Shown here piece by piece: positions 24,891-35,108 of a stretch of 64,000 nucleotides of DNA (the stretch's first letter is position 1; every line of letters begins with the position of its first letter). The notes beneath the pieces are model-generated. The model saw nothing but the letters and a program-made list of their open reading frames with translations, searched no databases and was not told the origin of the DNA. The DNA is from JADKIH01 sp031385005 (GTDB taxonomy: Bacteria > Bacteroidota > Bacteroidia > AKYH767-A > 2013-40CM-41-45). Made by a program: the position numbers and the translations under genes. The stretch lies in NCBI GenBank assembly GCA_031385005.1, contig JANNBB010000006.1, positions 62,001 to 126,000 on the forward strand. Reading direction: 5' to 3'.

Positions 24891-26486
24891 ATGAAAACTC
24901 TCATCCTTGCTCTTTCTGTTTTTATTTGTCAAAATGCTTTCGCAGACATTGAAAAGTCAATCACAAAATCAGACATCAATGCTGTTAAAATTTATTTATC
25001 AGGAGCTCAAATCGAACGCTCCTTTAGCACAATGGTTGAGCCGGGCTTAACAACTCTGGCCGTTGAAAACCTTTCCTCTCAGATTGACAGATCGTCCATA
25101 ACCGCTACCATTAACGGCAATGCAATGGTTTTATCCACTTCTTTCGAGCTGGATTATTTAAAAGAAAAACGCATGACTCCTCAATTGAAGAAATTGAAAG
25201 ATTCTTTAGAAATCTTAACCGGAAGTATTAACGAATTAAACTTGTTTGAATCGGTTTATAATGAGGAAATAGCCATGCTAAATGCTAATAAAAATACCTC
25301 AGGAAGCAATGTAGGAGTGAATGCCGAAAACCTCAAAAAGGTAATCGATTATTATCAATCTAAAATGATTGAACTTAAAACTAAAATTCTTGACATCGAT
25401 AAAAAGCAAATCAAGTTAAACGAAAAAATTAAAAACTTAAACGAACAAATTGAAGAGGAAAACGGAAGGATCAATCGTCCTTATGGTACAATTCTGGTAA
25501 ACATTTCTTCTCAACAGAGCGGAAATATAAAAGTTGACCTCAGCTATTATGCTCAAGGAGCATCCTGGAGTCCTACCTATGATATTCGTGCTAAGGATGC
25601 AAAAAGTGAAGTCAATCTTATGTACAAAGCAATGGTCAATCAAAATACTGGAGAAGACTGGGAGAAAGTAAACGTTACTTTATCGACAGGTAATCCAACC
25701 CTAGGCGGAAATAAGCCACAATTGCAATCCTGGTTTCTCCGATATTATAACCCTGTTTATTTGCAGTCGGCTCCGGCTATGGAAAGTCGCAGTAAAGCAG
25801 AGGGAATGATGATGGATGCGACTACTGCTCAACCCATGCAAAAATCAATGGCAGAAATGGTTCAAATGGAAGAAAATCAGTTGGTAACGGAATTCGAAAT
25901 CAAAATGCCATACACAATTCTCTCTGATGGGAAAACAGTAGTAATGGATATTCAGGAATTTAATTTGCCTGCCTCTTTCGCTTATTATGCTGTTCCAAAA
26001 CTTGATAAAGATGCTTTCCTAACAGCAAGTATTACCGGCTGGGAAAAACTTAATTTACTTCCCGGTCCTTCAAAAATTTATCTTGAAAACAGTTATGTCG
26101 GAGAATCATATATCAATCCTGCTTCCGCTACAGATACATTACTTTTATCTTTTGGTCGCGACAAACGAATCAGTATAAAACGCGATAAAGTAAAAGACAT
26201 GAATACCGTCAAATTTATTGGTGGAAACGTGGAAAAAGAGTTTATGTATGAAACGATTATTCGAAATACTAAAAAGGATAATATTACGATTACGATAGAA
26301 GATCATCTGCCTCTTTCTACTGATGAATCGATGAAAATAACAAACGGCGATTTAACAAATGGTAATTTCAATCCACAAACAGGATTAATTAATTGGAAAT
26401 TGGAAATCAAGCCCGGTGAGTCGAAAAAAATCCGGATGGGCTATAAAGTAAAATATCCGAAGGACAGGATCATTCAAGGTCTGTAA
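24891..26486 (+). CDS. MuiA-like DUF4139 protein
   Basis: A 531-residue exported protein (signal peptide MKTLILALSVFICQNAFA). It has the N-terminal DUF4140 segment (VKIYLSGAQIERSF), a coiled coil (about 80-180) and the C-terminal DUF4139 beta domain with LSYYAQGASWSPTYDIRA and VNQNTGEDWEKVNVTLSTG. Relatives are annotated mucoidy inhibitor A, but the biochemical role is unknown. A Met/Gln-rich insert (about 300-340, with MMMDATTAQPMQKSMAEMV) interrupts DUF4139. Two earlier in-frame ATGs (24816, 24846) precede the signal peptide and are rejected. A terminator follows. Confidence 0.85.
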   Translation: MKTLILALSVFICQNAFADIEKSITKSDINAVKIYLSGAQIERSFSTMVEPGLTTLAVENLSSQIDRSSITATINGNAMVLSTSFELDYLKEKRMTPQLKKLKDSLEILTGSINELNLFESVYNEEIAMLNANKNTSGSNVGVNAENLKKVIDYYQSKMIELKTKILDIDKKQIKLNEKIKNLNEQIEEENGRINRPYGTILVNISSQQSGNIKVDLSYYAQGASWSPTYDIRAKDAKSEVNLMYKAMVNQNTGEDWEKVNVTLSTGNPTLGGNKPQLQSWFLRYYNPVYLQSAPAMESRSKAEGMMMDATTAQPMQKSMAEMVQMEENQLVTEFEIKMPYTILSDGKTVVMDIQEFNLPASFAYYAVPKLDKDAFLTASITGWEKLNLLPGPSKIYLENSYVGESYINPASATDTLLLSFGRDKRISIKRDKVKDMNTVKFIGGNVEKEFMYETIIRNTKKDNITITIEDHLPLSTDESMKITNGDLTNGNFNPQTGLINWKLEIKPGESKKIRMGYKVKYPKDRIIQGL

Positions 26487-26512
26487 TTAGACTGATGAAT
26501 CTAATTTATAAT

Positions 26513-26552
26513 CGGGCATCAAAGCAATCACGCTTGGATGCCCGTTTTTTTT
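26513..26552 (+). terminator. Rho-independent terminator of the MuiA-like gene
   Basis: CGGGCATC (26513-26520) pairs with GATGCCCG (26537-26544); after one mismatch an inner AAGC/GCTT pairs too. A run of T residues follows to 26552. It closes the AsmA-OmpA-MuiA gene run. Confidence 0.9.
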
Positions 26553-26650
26553 TGCTGAAAATGATCAAAAAGGCAATGTAACTGCTTGTTTTTCAACTAA
26601 ATTTTCCTGTTTTATTAAATTTTTGTTACTTTGTATTCTTCCCAAAATAA

Positions 26651-28309
26651 TTGTTGGTGTCCAAATTTAAAAACTGTTTTACGGCTTTATTGATTTTATG
26701 GACAAATGTGTTGTTTGGACAATGTTCAACAACTATCACTACCTTTCCTTATAATGAAAGTTTCGAAACAGGAACCGGTTATTGGGTTAGCGGTGGGACG
26801 AATAATGATTGGGCATGGGGAAGTCCTTCCAAAACGGTTATCAATGCTGCCGGCGCAGGTTCAAAATGCTGGATAGTTGGCGGACTTACAGCTTCCTTTT
26901 ATAATTACGGCGAACGCTCTTGGGTAGAAAGTCCATGCTTTGATTTCACCTTGCTAAATCGCCCATATGTTTCCTTTTTAATTTTCTGGGAATCCGAAAG
27001 AAGTTATGACGGTGGTAATTTTCAATACTCATCAGACAATGGCTTAACCTGGAAAACGATTGGATCAGTTAACGGTAATAGTACTTGCACGGACCAGAAT
27101 TGGTATAATATTTCTTCAGTCATTAATCTGAACAACCTGGTCAACAATACTTCCGGCTGGTCGGGTAACATCCAATCGAGTTCCGGCTCATGCAGTGGTG
27201 GTGGTGGCAGCGGTGGTTGGAAACTTTCCACGCATTGTTTAAGTGAACTGGCTAATAAACCGCTGGTGAAATTCCGTTTTACATTCGGCAGTGGAACAAC
27301 CTGTAATGACTTTGATGGATTTGCTTTTGATAATATAACTATCGGACCGGCTCCAATTTCTGCCGTAGATTTTTTGAGTTCTTGTGCAGGTGGAAATCAA
27401 CTAAATTTTAATGATGCATCACCTGACTGCCACAATAACTGGCAATGGAATTTTGGAGATACTCTTTCGCCATCCAATTCAGGAAGCGGGAAAAATACTT
27501 CTCATCAATATTCTGCCGGTGGCAATTATCTCGTCACGCTTCAGGTTTCAGGAAGTTGTGTAAACGACACTACTATTTCAAAATCTATTAAAGTATTAGA
27601 GGCAAAAAGTACTAAATCAAAAGTCAGTTGTTCAGGAGGAAATAATGGAAGTGCACAAGTGATTGTTACTAACCCTAGTGCTTTGATAAGCTATGATTGG
27701 TCACATGATACAACAATTAATGGACCTGTGGCAAATAATCTACCAACCGGACTCTACAACGTAATTGTATCAGATCCCGGAGCTTGTAGTTTAACCACCT
27801 CCATAGAAATCGAATATGGTCCTGATGCCTTTCCATACATTAATTTAGGAAATGATACGGTCGTTTGTCCGGGCAAACAAGTGACCTTATATCCGGGCAA
27901 ATTTAACCGTTACATTTGGCAAGACAATTCGAATGATTCGATTTACATAGTTGAGAAAGCAGGCAAATATTCTGTTAGCATTGTAAATTCGGCCGGGTGT
28001 GGTGCTTCAGATTCATTAAACGTTGTTGAAGATTGTTTAACCGATATTGTTGTTCCAAATGCGTTTACCCCCAATGGGGATAACTTAAACGATATATTTT
28101 TTGTTGATGGATCAATTACAGCCGATTTTGAAATTGATATTTTTAATCGATGGGGAGAATTAATTTTCCATTCTGATAACCGGTCTGAAGCTTGGGATGG
28201 CACCTATAAGGGAAATCCTGTTCAGGAAGGATTTTACAATTATCTCATTAAATATAATGTATACGCAAAAGAAAATTTAAGAAAAGGAAGCATTTATCTT
28301 TTTAGATAA
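26651..28309 (+). CDS. Surface protein with PKD and gliding-motility C-terminal (CHU_C) domain
   Basis: An exported protein of about 550 residues. After a signal peptide (ending near FGQCS) comes a concanavalin-like/jelly-roll region with NYGERSWVESPCF and a GGGGSGGW loop, a PKD domain (about 230-315; WNFGDTLSPSNSGSGKNTSH), a SprB-like repeat (about 320-380) and a type B/CHU_C T9SS sorting domain (about 465-552; VPNAFTPNGDNLNDIFF, IFNRWGELIFHS, AWDGTYKG). It is therefore probably secreted by the type IX system. No ATG is available: a stop at 26648 precedes TTG 26651, TTG 26654 and GTG 26657. Confidence 0.87.
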   Translation: MLVSKFKNCFTALLILWTNVLFGQCSTTITTFPYNESFETGTGYWVSGGTNNDWAWGSPSKTVINAAGAGSKCWIVGGLTASFYNYGERSWVESPCFDFTLLNRPYVSFLIFWESERSYDGGNFQYSSDNGLTWKTIGSVNGNSTCTDQNWYNISSVINLNNLVNNTSGWSGNIQSSSGSCSGGGGSGGWKLSTHCLSELANKPLVKFRFTFGSGTTCNDFDGFAFDNITIGPAPISAVDFLSSCAGGNQLNFNDASPDCHNNWQWNFGDTLSPSNSGSGKNTSHQYSAGGNYLVTLQVSGSCVNDTTISKSIKVLEAKSTKSKVSCSGGNNGSAQVIVTNPSALISYDWSHDTTINGPVANNLPTGLYNVIVSDPGACSLTTSIEIEYGPDAFPYINLGNDTVVCPGKQVTLYPGKFNRYIWQDNSNDSIYIVEKAGKYSVSIVNSAGCGASDSLNVVEDCLTDIVVPNAFTPNGDNLNDIFFVDGSITADFEIDIFNRWGELIFHSDNRSEAWDGTYKGNPVQEGFYNYLIKYNVYAKENLRKGSIYLFR

Positions 28310-28365
28310 TTTTAGTTGCTGAAAATAAATTACTTTTAACGTTAATCAGCTGGCGGTACTACTTT

Positions 28366-29319
28366 ATGAATCATAGATTTCCTTTTCTGATTATTTTTCT
28401 ACTCCTCGCCAACTTTTCGCATTCAACTGAATCTGAAGAAGTATTTTTAACAAAATCTAAAGCAGATTCAATTTCGTTTTTTCAGAATTCACCAATACCA
28501 TCGAAAAAGAGAGTTCATTTGTTAAATTATTCCATCGTCGGACTATATGGAATAAGTATGACCTGGCTTTATACACAATGGTATAAGGATTATCCTCAAA
28601 CTACATTTCATTTTTTTAATGATAATTCCGAATGGGAGCAAATGGATAAATATGCACATACATGGGATGCCTATAACATTGCAAAACCGCTTGTAAATTG
28701 TTACAAATGGACAGGTATGAGCAGAGAAAAATCCGTTTTATATGGAGTAGGGGTAGCTTTTCTTTTTCAGACATCCGTAGAAGTCTTTGATGGATTTTCA
28801 TCGCAGTGGGGATTTAGTGGGGGAGATATGTTGGCCAATACCCTTGGACTCAGTTTATACACCTTTCAGGAATTAAAATGGCAAGACCAACGTCTGTCAT
28901 TGAAATTTTCCTTCCGGCAAACAAAGTATTCTAAATATCGTCCCGATTTATTGGGTAAAAATCTTCCGGAAAACATATTAAAAGATTACAATGGACTTAC
29001 GCATTGGCTTACCATTAATCCGAAATCATTTTTAAAGAGTTCTAAAATTCCCTCTTGGTTAAGTTTTGCTTTTGGCTTTGGGGCTGAGGGAATGACTGGC
29101 GGTAAAGAAAATTCATTTATATTCGATGGAAGAAAAATACCGGCATTTGATCGCTATAAACAATATTACTTTTCGATTGATGTTGAACTTCATCGCATTC
29201 ACACTCGCTCAAAGTTTCTAACATCATTATTTAGAGTTGTAAACATTATTCATTTACCGGCACCGGCAATTGAAATTAGCAAAGGCAATAAACCAAGATT
29301 TCATCCACTTTATTTTTAA
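28366..29319 (+). CDS. DUF2279 exported protein
   Basis: A 317-residue protein with an N-terminal signal sequence (1-21) and the DUF2279 pattern: SMTWLYTQWYKDYP, EWEQMDKYAHTWDAY, a third block with SVEVFDGFSSQWGFSGGDMLANT, then a beta-rich C-terminal half. The acidic and His residues in the second and third blocks are the family's most conserved ones. Members are annotated as periplasmic or outer-membrane proteins of unknown role. It follows the CHU_C gene by 56 bases and may be cotranscribed with it. Confidence 0.8.
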   Translation: MNHRFPFLIIFLLLANFSHSTESEEVFLTKSKADSISFFQNSPIPSKKRVHLLNYSIVGLYGISMTWLYTQWYKDYPQTTFHFFNDNSEWEQMDKYAHTWDAYNIAKPLVNCYKWTGMSREKSVLYGVGVAFLFQTSVEVFDGFSSQWGFSGGDMLANTLGLSLYTFQELKWQDQRLSLKFSFRQTKYSKYRPDLLGKNLPENILKDYNGLTHWLTINPKSFLKSSKIPSWLSFAFGFGAEGMTGGKENSFIFDGRKIPAFDRYKQYYFSIDVELHRIHTRSKFLTSLFRVVNIIHLPAPAIEISKGNKPRFHPLYF

Positions 29320-29346
29320 AAAATAATTGTTGCGTTTACTCTATAA

Positions 29347-31998
29347 TTATTGTTTAAGTTCTCTCACAGAAAGTAACAAGGCAGGTTTTCCCAAATAATC
29401 AATTTTCTTGGATTTAATTTGAACCGGTGTCTTTTTTCCAATTTTAGACAAAGAAAAACTTTCAATCTCATTTTCTTTTTCAGAGAAGAGTAGTTTGTGA
29501 TTTTTCATTACTTCATCTCTTTTTTCAACCGGAGTGAGATCCAGTACATTCATTCCAATTAATCTATCCAGGGGTATTGCCTGTACTTCCGCAGCCTTTA
29601 GATTAGCATTAAGAATATATCCATCTTCGTCTTCAATATAAATTGCATCTGGAGAGCTGTGAAAAATTTCAAGCATTAGATCTTCTGTTTCCTTCGATTT
29701 AGCTTTGTCAATCTCTTGATTAGAAATATCCATACAAACACCTATTATTTTCTCAACATTCCCCGTGTCTCCTAAAATTGCATTGGAAATCGATATCAAT
29801 GTTTTCCTCTCGCCATTAACAATAACATTAACTTGAATAGAACCTGCTATTCCATGATTAACCAGATTCGACTGAAACTTCTCGAGAATTTCTCTATGCT
29901 CAGGCACAACGAAATCGATAATATTTAAATAATCAGGTTTTTCATCACTTGCTTTCAAGCCAAATAATTCCTTCATTTCATCTGACCAACGACCGGTTTT
30001 TGTAGCCATTTCATATTCCCAGGTTCCAATTTTTGCCAAATTAAAAACATGTTGAAATAAGTATGAATTTACTGTCAATTTTTCTTTTTGTTGATATAGT
30101 TCGGTAATATCCTTCAGTGTTCCTATTACCTTTTCAACCCTACCTGATTTAGCGATTATGGCATTTCCCATAATAAGAATTCTTTTTATACTTCTATCTT
30201 CAAAAACAAGACGGAATTCCATTTTAAAAATTGTACCCTTTGTAAACAGCTCTTTTAGCCTACTTGTCAATTCAAAAAGATCGTCAGTATGAACCAATTT
30301 AGAATAGTATTCAAATTCCGGAATTTCATTTTGGGGATCTTTATTAAAAATTGAATATACTCCTTCAGACCAATAATTTTTGTAACCTGTAACATTATCT
30401 ACAATCCAGAATCCCATTTTTGATGATTCTTCAATTGTTTTAAGTAAAATTTTATTTTCTTCTGTTGCCTTCTGCGATTCTACCAGGTAAGTAATATCGG
30501 TAAATGTACCAATGTAGCCATCTACTATTCCGGTTGCGGGTTTCTTAATGGCAACAGTGCTTCCCTTTACCCAAATTATACTTTCATTAAGTTGGTTAAG
30601 AATTCTAAACTTTGATGTAAACGCTTTTTGATTTTGAACAGAGTCCTTCCATGTCGTTTTGACTCGATCGAAATCTTCAGGGTGAATAGCACGCATCCAG
30701 CCATCAACCAATGAATCTTCAAGTGAAATTCCCAAAATCTCAGACCACATTTTATTTATATATTCGCATTTTCCATTTCTATCTGTTCTGATAATTCCCA
30801 CCGGTGCATTTTCAGATAATAGTCTGAACTGCTGTTCGCTCTTCTTTAAATGTTCCTCAGCTCTCTTGAAATGTGTAATGTTTTTACTGATGAATAAAAT
30901 ATTAGTCTGTTTGGGTGATATTCTAAAAGGGTAACAACTGATATAGGAATGAATAATTTCGCCGTTAATCTCAATTGAATCATCAACTGTAATTGTATCA
31001 CCTTTCAGAACATTGACAAATCGCTCTTTCCATTTATTGTAAAGTAGTGGATGCGGGAGAAACTCTTCAACTTCCATTCCTTTTTTGAGCTTAATTTTAA
31101 ATGCATTATAAATTTGTTCAGACATGTATGAATTAAATGAAGAAAGCTTTAATTCACTGTCAAAAATACATACCGCATCTGTTATAGCTTCAAATAAAGC
31201 TTCATAACTGCTTTTGGTTGCATGTAGCTCCTCATCCTTACTAACTTTTTCAGTTATATCACTTCCGATTAACATGACAGAAGAAACTTCATTCTCTTCG
31301 TTGTAAACAGGCAATAAACGCCCATGAAGAACCACATTGTTTTTCTTCCATTGCAATCTTACCTGAATATCCTTTTTGTGACCTCGAAATGCTGAAGAAT
31401 GAAGTTCTTTAAATTTTTTAAGATCTTCGTGAAAAATTAATTCTTGCAGTTTAACTTTTTTATCAACGATCATTTTTAATCCCATGCTCTTTTCTGATGC
31501 CGGATTCATTGAAATGATTTCAGTTTTAATACCAAATTCGATAATTAAATCATTGTTATTTTCAAAATATTGATTAAACCTGTTTTCTTTTGACTTTGCT
31601 TTCTCCCCGGCTAAAGTATTTTCCTTTTGAAATTTCTTATTTTCAATAGCTTTTGTAATAACTATAGGTAGAGTTAGAATATTAAATTTATTCACATATT
31701 CATCTACACCATTCTTTAAATAATCTCTGGCAATTTCTTCTTCAATATTGTTTGCGATAAGTATAAATGGAATTAATTTTTGTTGTTCTTTCAAAAATGA
31801 TAATGCCTCATTTACACTATACTTGCTTAAATTATAGCCGGCAATTACTACATCAGGAATAAAGCGATTAATAAATTTGTTAAATTCAGCTTCATTTTTG
31901 GCATATTTTGCCTCATAATCCAAACGGGAATCAGCCAAAACACTTTCAATTAACCGCACTTCAGAATGAGACTCCTCAAGAAATAAAATTTTAAGCAT
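29347..31998 (-). CDS. Six-PAS sensor protein with degenerate receiver and no output domain
   Basis: An 883-residue cytoplasmic protein. Residues 1-125 form a response-regulator receiver fold, but the phospho-acceptor position holds Gly54 (PDVVIAGYNL where receivers have an Asp). Six PAS/PAC units follow at about 140-255, 260-375, 378-505, 508-635, 636-765 and 768-883 (for example GTFTDITYLVES and GTLKDITELYQQ at PAC ends). The chain stops after PAS6, with no histidine kinase, GGDEF or DNA-binding region. It may act as a scaffold or a sensor working with a separate kinase; that is inference. Confidence 0.85.
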   Translation of the reverse strand: MLKILFLEESHSEVRLIESVLADSRLDYEAKYAKNEAEFNKFINRFIPDVVIAGYNLSKYSVNEALSFLKEQQKLIPFILIANNIEEEIARDYLKNGVDEYVNKFNILTLPIVITKAIENKKFQKENTLAGEKAKSKENRFNQYFENNNDLIIEFGIKTEIISMNPASEKSMGLKMIVDKKVKLQELIFHEDLKKFKELHSSAFRGHKKDIQVRLQWKKNNVVLHGRLLPVYNEENEVSSVMLIGSDITEKVSKDEELHATKSSYEALFEAITDAVCIFDSELKLSSFNSYMSEQIYNAFKIKLKKGMEVEEFLPHPLLYNKWKERFVNVLKGDTITVDDSIEINGEIIHSYISCYPFRISPKQTNILFISKNITHFKRAEEHLKKSEQQFRLLSENAPVGIIRTDRNGKCEYINKMWSEILGISLEDSLVDGWMRAIHPEDFDRVKTTWKDSVQNQKAFTSKFRILNQLNESIIWVKGSTVAIKKPATGIVDGYIGTFTDITYLVESQKATEENKILLKTIEESSKMGFWIVDNVTGYKNYWSEGVYSIFNKDPQNEIPEFEYYSKLVHTDDLFELTSRLKELFTKGTIFKMEFRLVFEDRSIKRILIMGNAIIAKSGRVEKVIGTLKDITELYQQKEKLTVNSYLFQHVFNLAKIGTWEYEMATKTGRWSDEMKELFGLKASDEKPDYLNIIDFVVPEHREILEKFQSNLVNHGIAGSIQVNVIVNGERKTLISISNAILGDTGNVEKIIGVCMDISNQEIDKAKSKETEDLMLEIFHSSPDAIYIEDEDGYILNANLKAAEVQAIPLDRLIGMNVLDLTPVEKRDEVMKNHKLLFSEKENEIESFSLSKIGKKTPVQIKSKKIDYLGKPALLLSVRELKQ

Positions 31999-32449
31999 AA
32001 TAATATAATTGATCTTTACTTAATACTTATACAACCCAAAATATTTATTGTTTTTTGCCTTCATTAGGCAGGAATGTAATTTTATAACGAAATAATCATT
32101 ATTAAAGATCATTCCTCATAGAATTCCAAATTATTTATTAAATCTTTCAATTATTTTATTTTAATTTTTTAAATTCAAAAATAGCCTTCAAATACTGCTC
32201 AAACTACTACCAGCAGGGACTTTTCACAACTTTAAAGACCTTAATTTTGAGATTAAAATTCTGTAGAATATATCTCATTTTTCTTGCAGTATTTTCTTAA
32301 GTTACTGAATTCTATATGGATATTGTTTTGTAAAAAATTTAATTATTATGATAAAATATGAAACGTTTTCTTCACTTAATTGATTTCAAACATTTATTGC
32401 GAATTTATGCTTTGAATCAAACGTATCATTGTACCGAACATTAACGATT
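31999..32449. other. AT-rich divergent intergenic region
   Basis: A 451-base spacer between the PAS gene and the T9SS protein. I find no coding frame or RNA gene. It holds homopolymeric A and T stretches, a TATTTTG word on the minus strand (32037-32043) that may be a variant -7 box for the PAS gene, and a weak five-bp hairpin (32056-32070). It probably carries both divergent promoters. Confidence 0.6.
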
Positions 32450-35065
32450 ATGAAAAAACAAATATCAACTCTAATTACTTTACTAATTTTTATTTGTGCA
32501 GGTAGTCAAGCAAGAATTTATTATAGTTATAGCACAGGAAACTGGAATAACTCAGGAACGTGGTCTACAGTTTCTTTTGTTTCCGCTGTTAATTCAGGTA
32601 CGTTTCCATCAAGTAATGACACTGTTTATATTAACAATGGAATTACTGTAACGGTTAATACTAATTCATCGGCCGGACTAGTAGTAATTGGTCAAGGAAT
32701 ATCAGGAAGCCTTATTTTTGGTTCTTCTGCCAATTACACTTTAACAATAAATCAAAATGTAACCGTAGCTGTAGGTGCAAATTTTGGCTACAACTCCAAC
32801 AATAAAAGAACTCATAGCCTAAACTTGCATGGAAATTTTACAAACAACGGAAATGTCAATTTTTATTTTGATAATAATGACAGAGTGAATCTTACTTTTT
32901 TAGGAGCCGGTACGAAGACAGTAAGTGGCATAGGTGTTTGGGATTTGAATGATGTCAATATGAATTTAACATCGAGAACTGACATATTAGATATCGCAAA
33001 CAGTGATTTTGAAAATGCTCTTCGCACAATTTCATTTACTGTAGGAACTTACATACACTCAAACTCATCTACTTTCAGTGTCGATTCTACAAATGATTAT
33101 ACAATTGTCCCTAATGTTACAATTAAAGTAACTAGTGGTGTAATGAAATTCGCATCTGACAGAGATCAACTATATCTGCAAGGCGGTTTAATTATTGATG
33201 GCGGTACTGTATATGTTGGAGATAGCCAGGGAAAAAAAGGAATTCGAACAGATAAAATTTCCACAATTATTCCTCGACTTGAAATTAACAGCGGCTTATT
33301 GAATATTAAAGGTGGAATTATTTACAGAAACAGTTCTGCCACCGAAGCACTTGAATTTTACATGGCAGGAGGTACGCTCTTGCTAAATAATGGAAGCCCG
33401 GGAACTTCAAATGAGTTATTTAAAATTTCCGATGTTTCAAGCAGTATATTTCAAGTTACCGGTGGAAGTATAATTTTTCAAAATCCAAATACTAGCGGAG
33501 TAGGAAGCAAAATCGATCTTGCTGTCTGCGGCACCAATGGAACGGTTAATTGCACAGGCGGTGAGATTCGTTTTGGAAATTCCAGCACTCAATCAAGCGC
33601 AACTTTTAACTTTCAACCCTTTGCCAATGTTTGCCTTCCAAAAATATTTGTTGATGGCCCTAACGGAAATTCTGTCAAATTAATGCCATGTAATGGTGCG
33701 GCATCAACCGATCATTATTGCTTTTTAGGTTTACAAATTAATACAGGAAATACTTTCGATAACCGATCTATTTCCGGAACAAATGGTGATGGAAAAACAA
33801 TGTTTCTGAAACAAGATTTCACTAATAATGGAACCTTTACTCCAAGAACAGGAAGTGTAACTTTTAACGGAACAGCACTACAATATATTAATGGTTCAAT
33901 TAACACAACTTTTTACAATTTAGAAATAAACAAATCTGCTCAAAAGTTAACAATTAGTACCCCCACAACCGTTTCCAATTTATTAACTCTTACACTTGGA
34001 AATATAAATACAACTGTAATTAATACACTTACGATTGGTAGTGCAGGTACTAGTTCCCTGGGCAGCAGCAGTTCTTACGTAGATGGACCTTTTATTAACC
34101 AAGTCGCTCAATCCGGGAGCAAAACATTATATTTTCCTATCGGTGCAGATGGCTTTTATCGACCTGCTGAACTAGTGGTTAATCACAATTCCACTGCTTC
34201 TGTCAGCTATTGGTCGCAAATGGTCAATTCTCCCGCAGCAGGATTGATTTATGCATTACCTGTAGATCTTTCAAGAGTGTCACTTAAGCGCTATTGGCAG
34301 TTTGTTCGTACCGGAGCATCAAATTTTGTTAATTCTACAATTAAATTGTATTACGGAACCGATGATGGTGTAAACGACTTTAATTCACTTCGTGTTGCTA
34401 CCGGTTCTGTTTTAACATGGTTAAATCTTAATGGTGTGGGAACAGCCAATAATTCAGGAAGCATTGTTTCCGGAACGTTTACAACCTTCAATTCAATTTT
34501 CACATTAGGTAATGCAATAGGTGGTAATAATACTCTTCCTGTCAATTGGCTAGCTTTTACGGTCAAATCGGTGGAAAGAATAAATCGCTTGAACTGGAGT
34601 ACTGCATCCGAGGTTAATTGTGCTAATTATGAAGTTCAACGTTCTAAAAATGGAATTGATTTTTATACTATTGGATCTTTGGATGGTGCCGGAACGGTCA
34701 GTAGTACAACGAACTATGAATTTATTGATTCCGAATATTCGACCGGAAAAATTTTCTACCGTATCAAACAAAATGATATCGATGGAAATAGCGACTTCTC
34801 AGTTATTCGTACAGCTCAATTTAATCCACCCGATATTACAATCAATCCTACGATTGCGGCGAATGGTTTTGTCGAATTATATACAAACGAAAATATAAAA
34901 ACAAGTTTAGTAATTTTCAATGCTGTTGGAAGTATCGCAAAAAATATAGAACTCAATATTCAACAAGGTCAAAAAATAAATATTGAAACAGAATTTTTAC
35001 CATCCGGAATATATATTGTAGCTATTCCTGATTTAGGATTTTCAAGAAAAATAATCATTCCTTAA
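32450..35065 (+). CDS. T9SS-secreted beta-helix-like surface protein
   Basis: An 871-residue exported protein. Signal peptide MKKQISTLITLLIFICAG (start ATG 32450; an ATG at 32429 would add seven residues). The long middle is Asn/Thr/Ser/Gly-rich with repeated beta-strand units (GNWNNSGTWSTV, SGSLIFGSSANYTLTINQ), as in right-handed beta-helix adhesins. The C-terminal 80 residues are a type A T9SS sorting domain (FNAVGSIAKNIELN, LPSGIYIVAI, ending SRKIIIP). It is expected on the cell surface; the binding target is unknown. Confidence 0.88.
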   Translation: MKKQISTLITLLIFICAGSQARIYYSYSTGNWNNSGTWSTVSFVSAVNSGTFPSSNDTVYINNGITVTVNTNSSAGLVVIGQGISGSLIFGSSANYTLTINQNVTVAVGANFGYNSNNKRTHSLNLHGNFTNNGNVNFYFDNNDRVNLTFLGAGTKTVSGIGVWDLNDVNMNLTSRTDILDIANSDFENALRTISFTVGTYIHSNSSTFSVDSTNDYTIVPNVTIKVTSGVMKFASDRDQLYLQGGLIIDGGTVYVGDSQGKKGIRTDKISTIIPRLEINSGLLNIKGGIIYRNSSATEALEFYMAGGTLLLNNGSPGTSNELFKISDVSSSIFQVTGGSIIFQNPNTSGVGSKIDLAVCGTNGTVNCTGGEIRFGNSSTQSSATFNFQPFANVCLPKIFVDGPNGNSVKLMPCNGAASTDHYCFLGLQINTGNTFDNRSISGTNGDGKTMFLKQDFTNNGTFTPRTGSVTFNGTALQYINGSINTTFYNLEINKSAQKLTISTPTTVSNLLTLTLGNINTTVINTLTIGSAGTSSLGSSSSYVDGPFINQVAQSGSKTLYFPIGADGFYRPAELVVNHNSTASVSYWSQMVNSPAAGLIYALPVDLSRVSLKRYWQFVRTGASNFVNSTIKLYYGTDDGVNDFNSLRVATGSVLTWLNLNGVGTANNSGSIVSGTFTTFNSIFTLGNAIGGNNTLPVNWLAFTVKSVERINRLNWSTASEVNCANYEVQRSKNGIDFYTIGSLDGAGTVSSTTNYEFIDSEYSTGKIFYRIKQNDIDGNSDFSVIRTAQFNPPDITINPTIAANGFVELYTNENIKTSLVIFNAVGSIAKNIELNIQQGQKINIETEFLPSGIYIVAIPDLGFSRKIIIP

Positions 35066-35108
35066 AATGCAAAAAGAACATGTAGATTCAAATAGGCGAA
35101 TAACTAAA

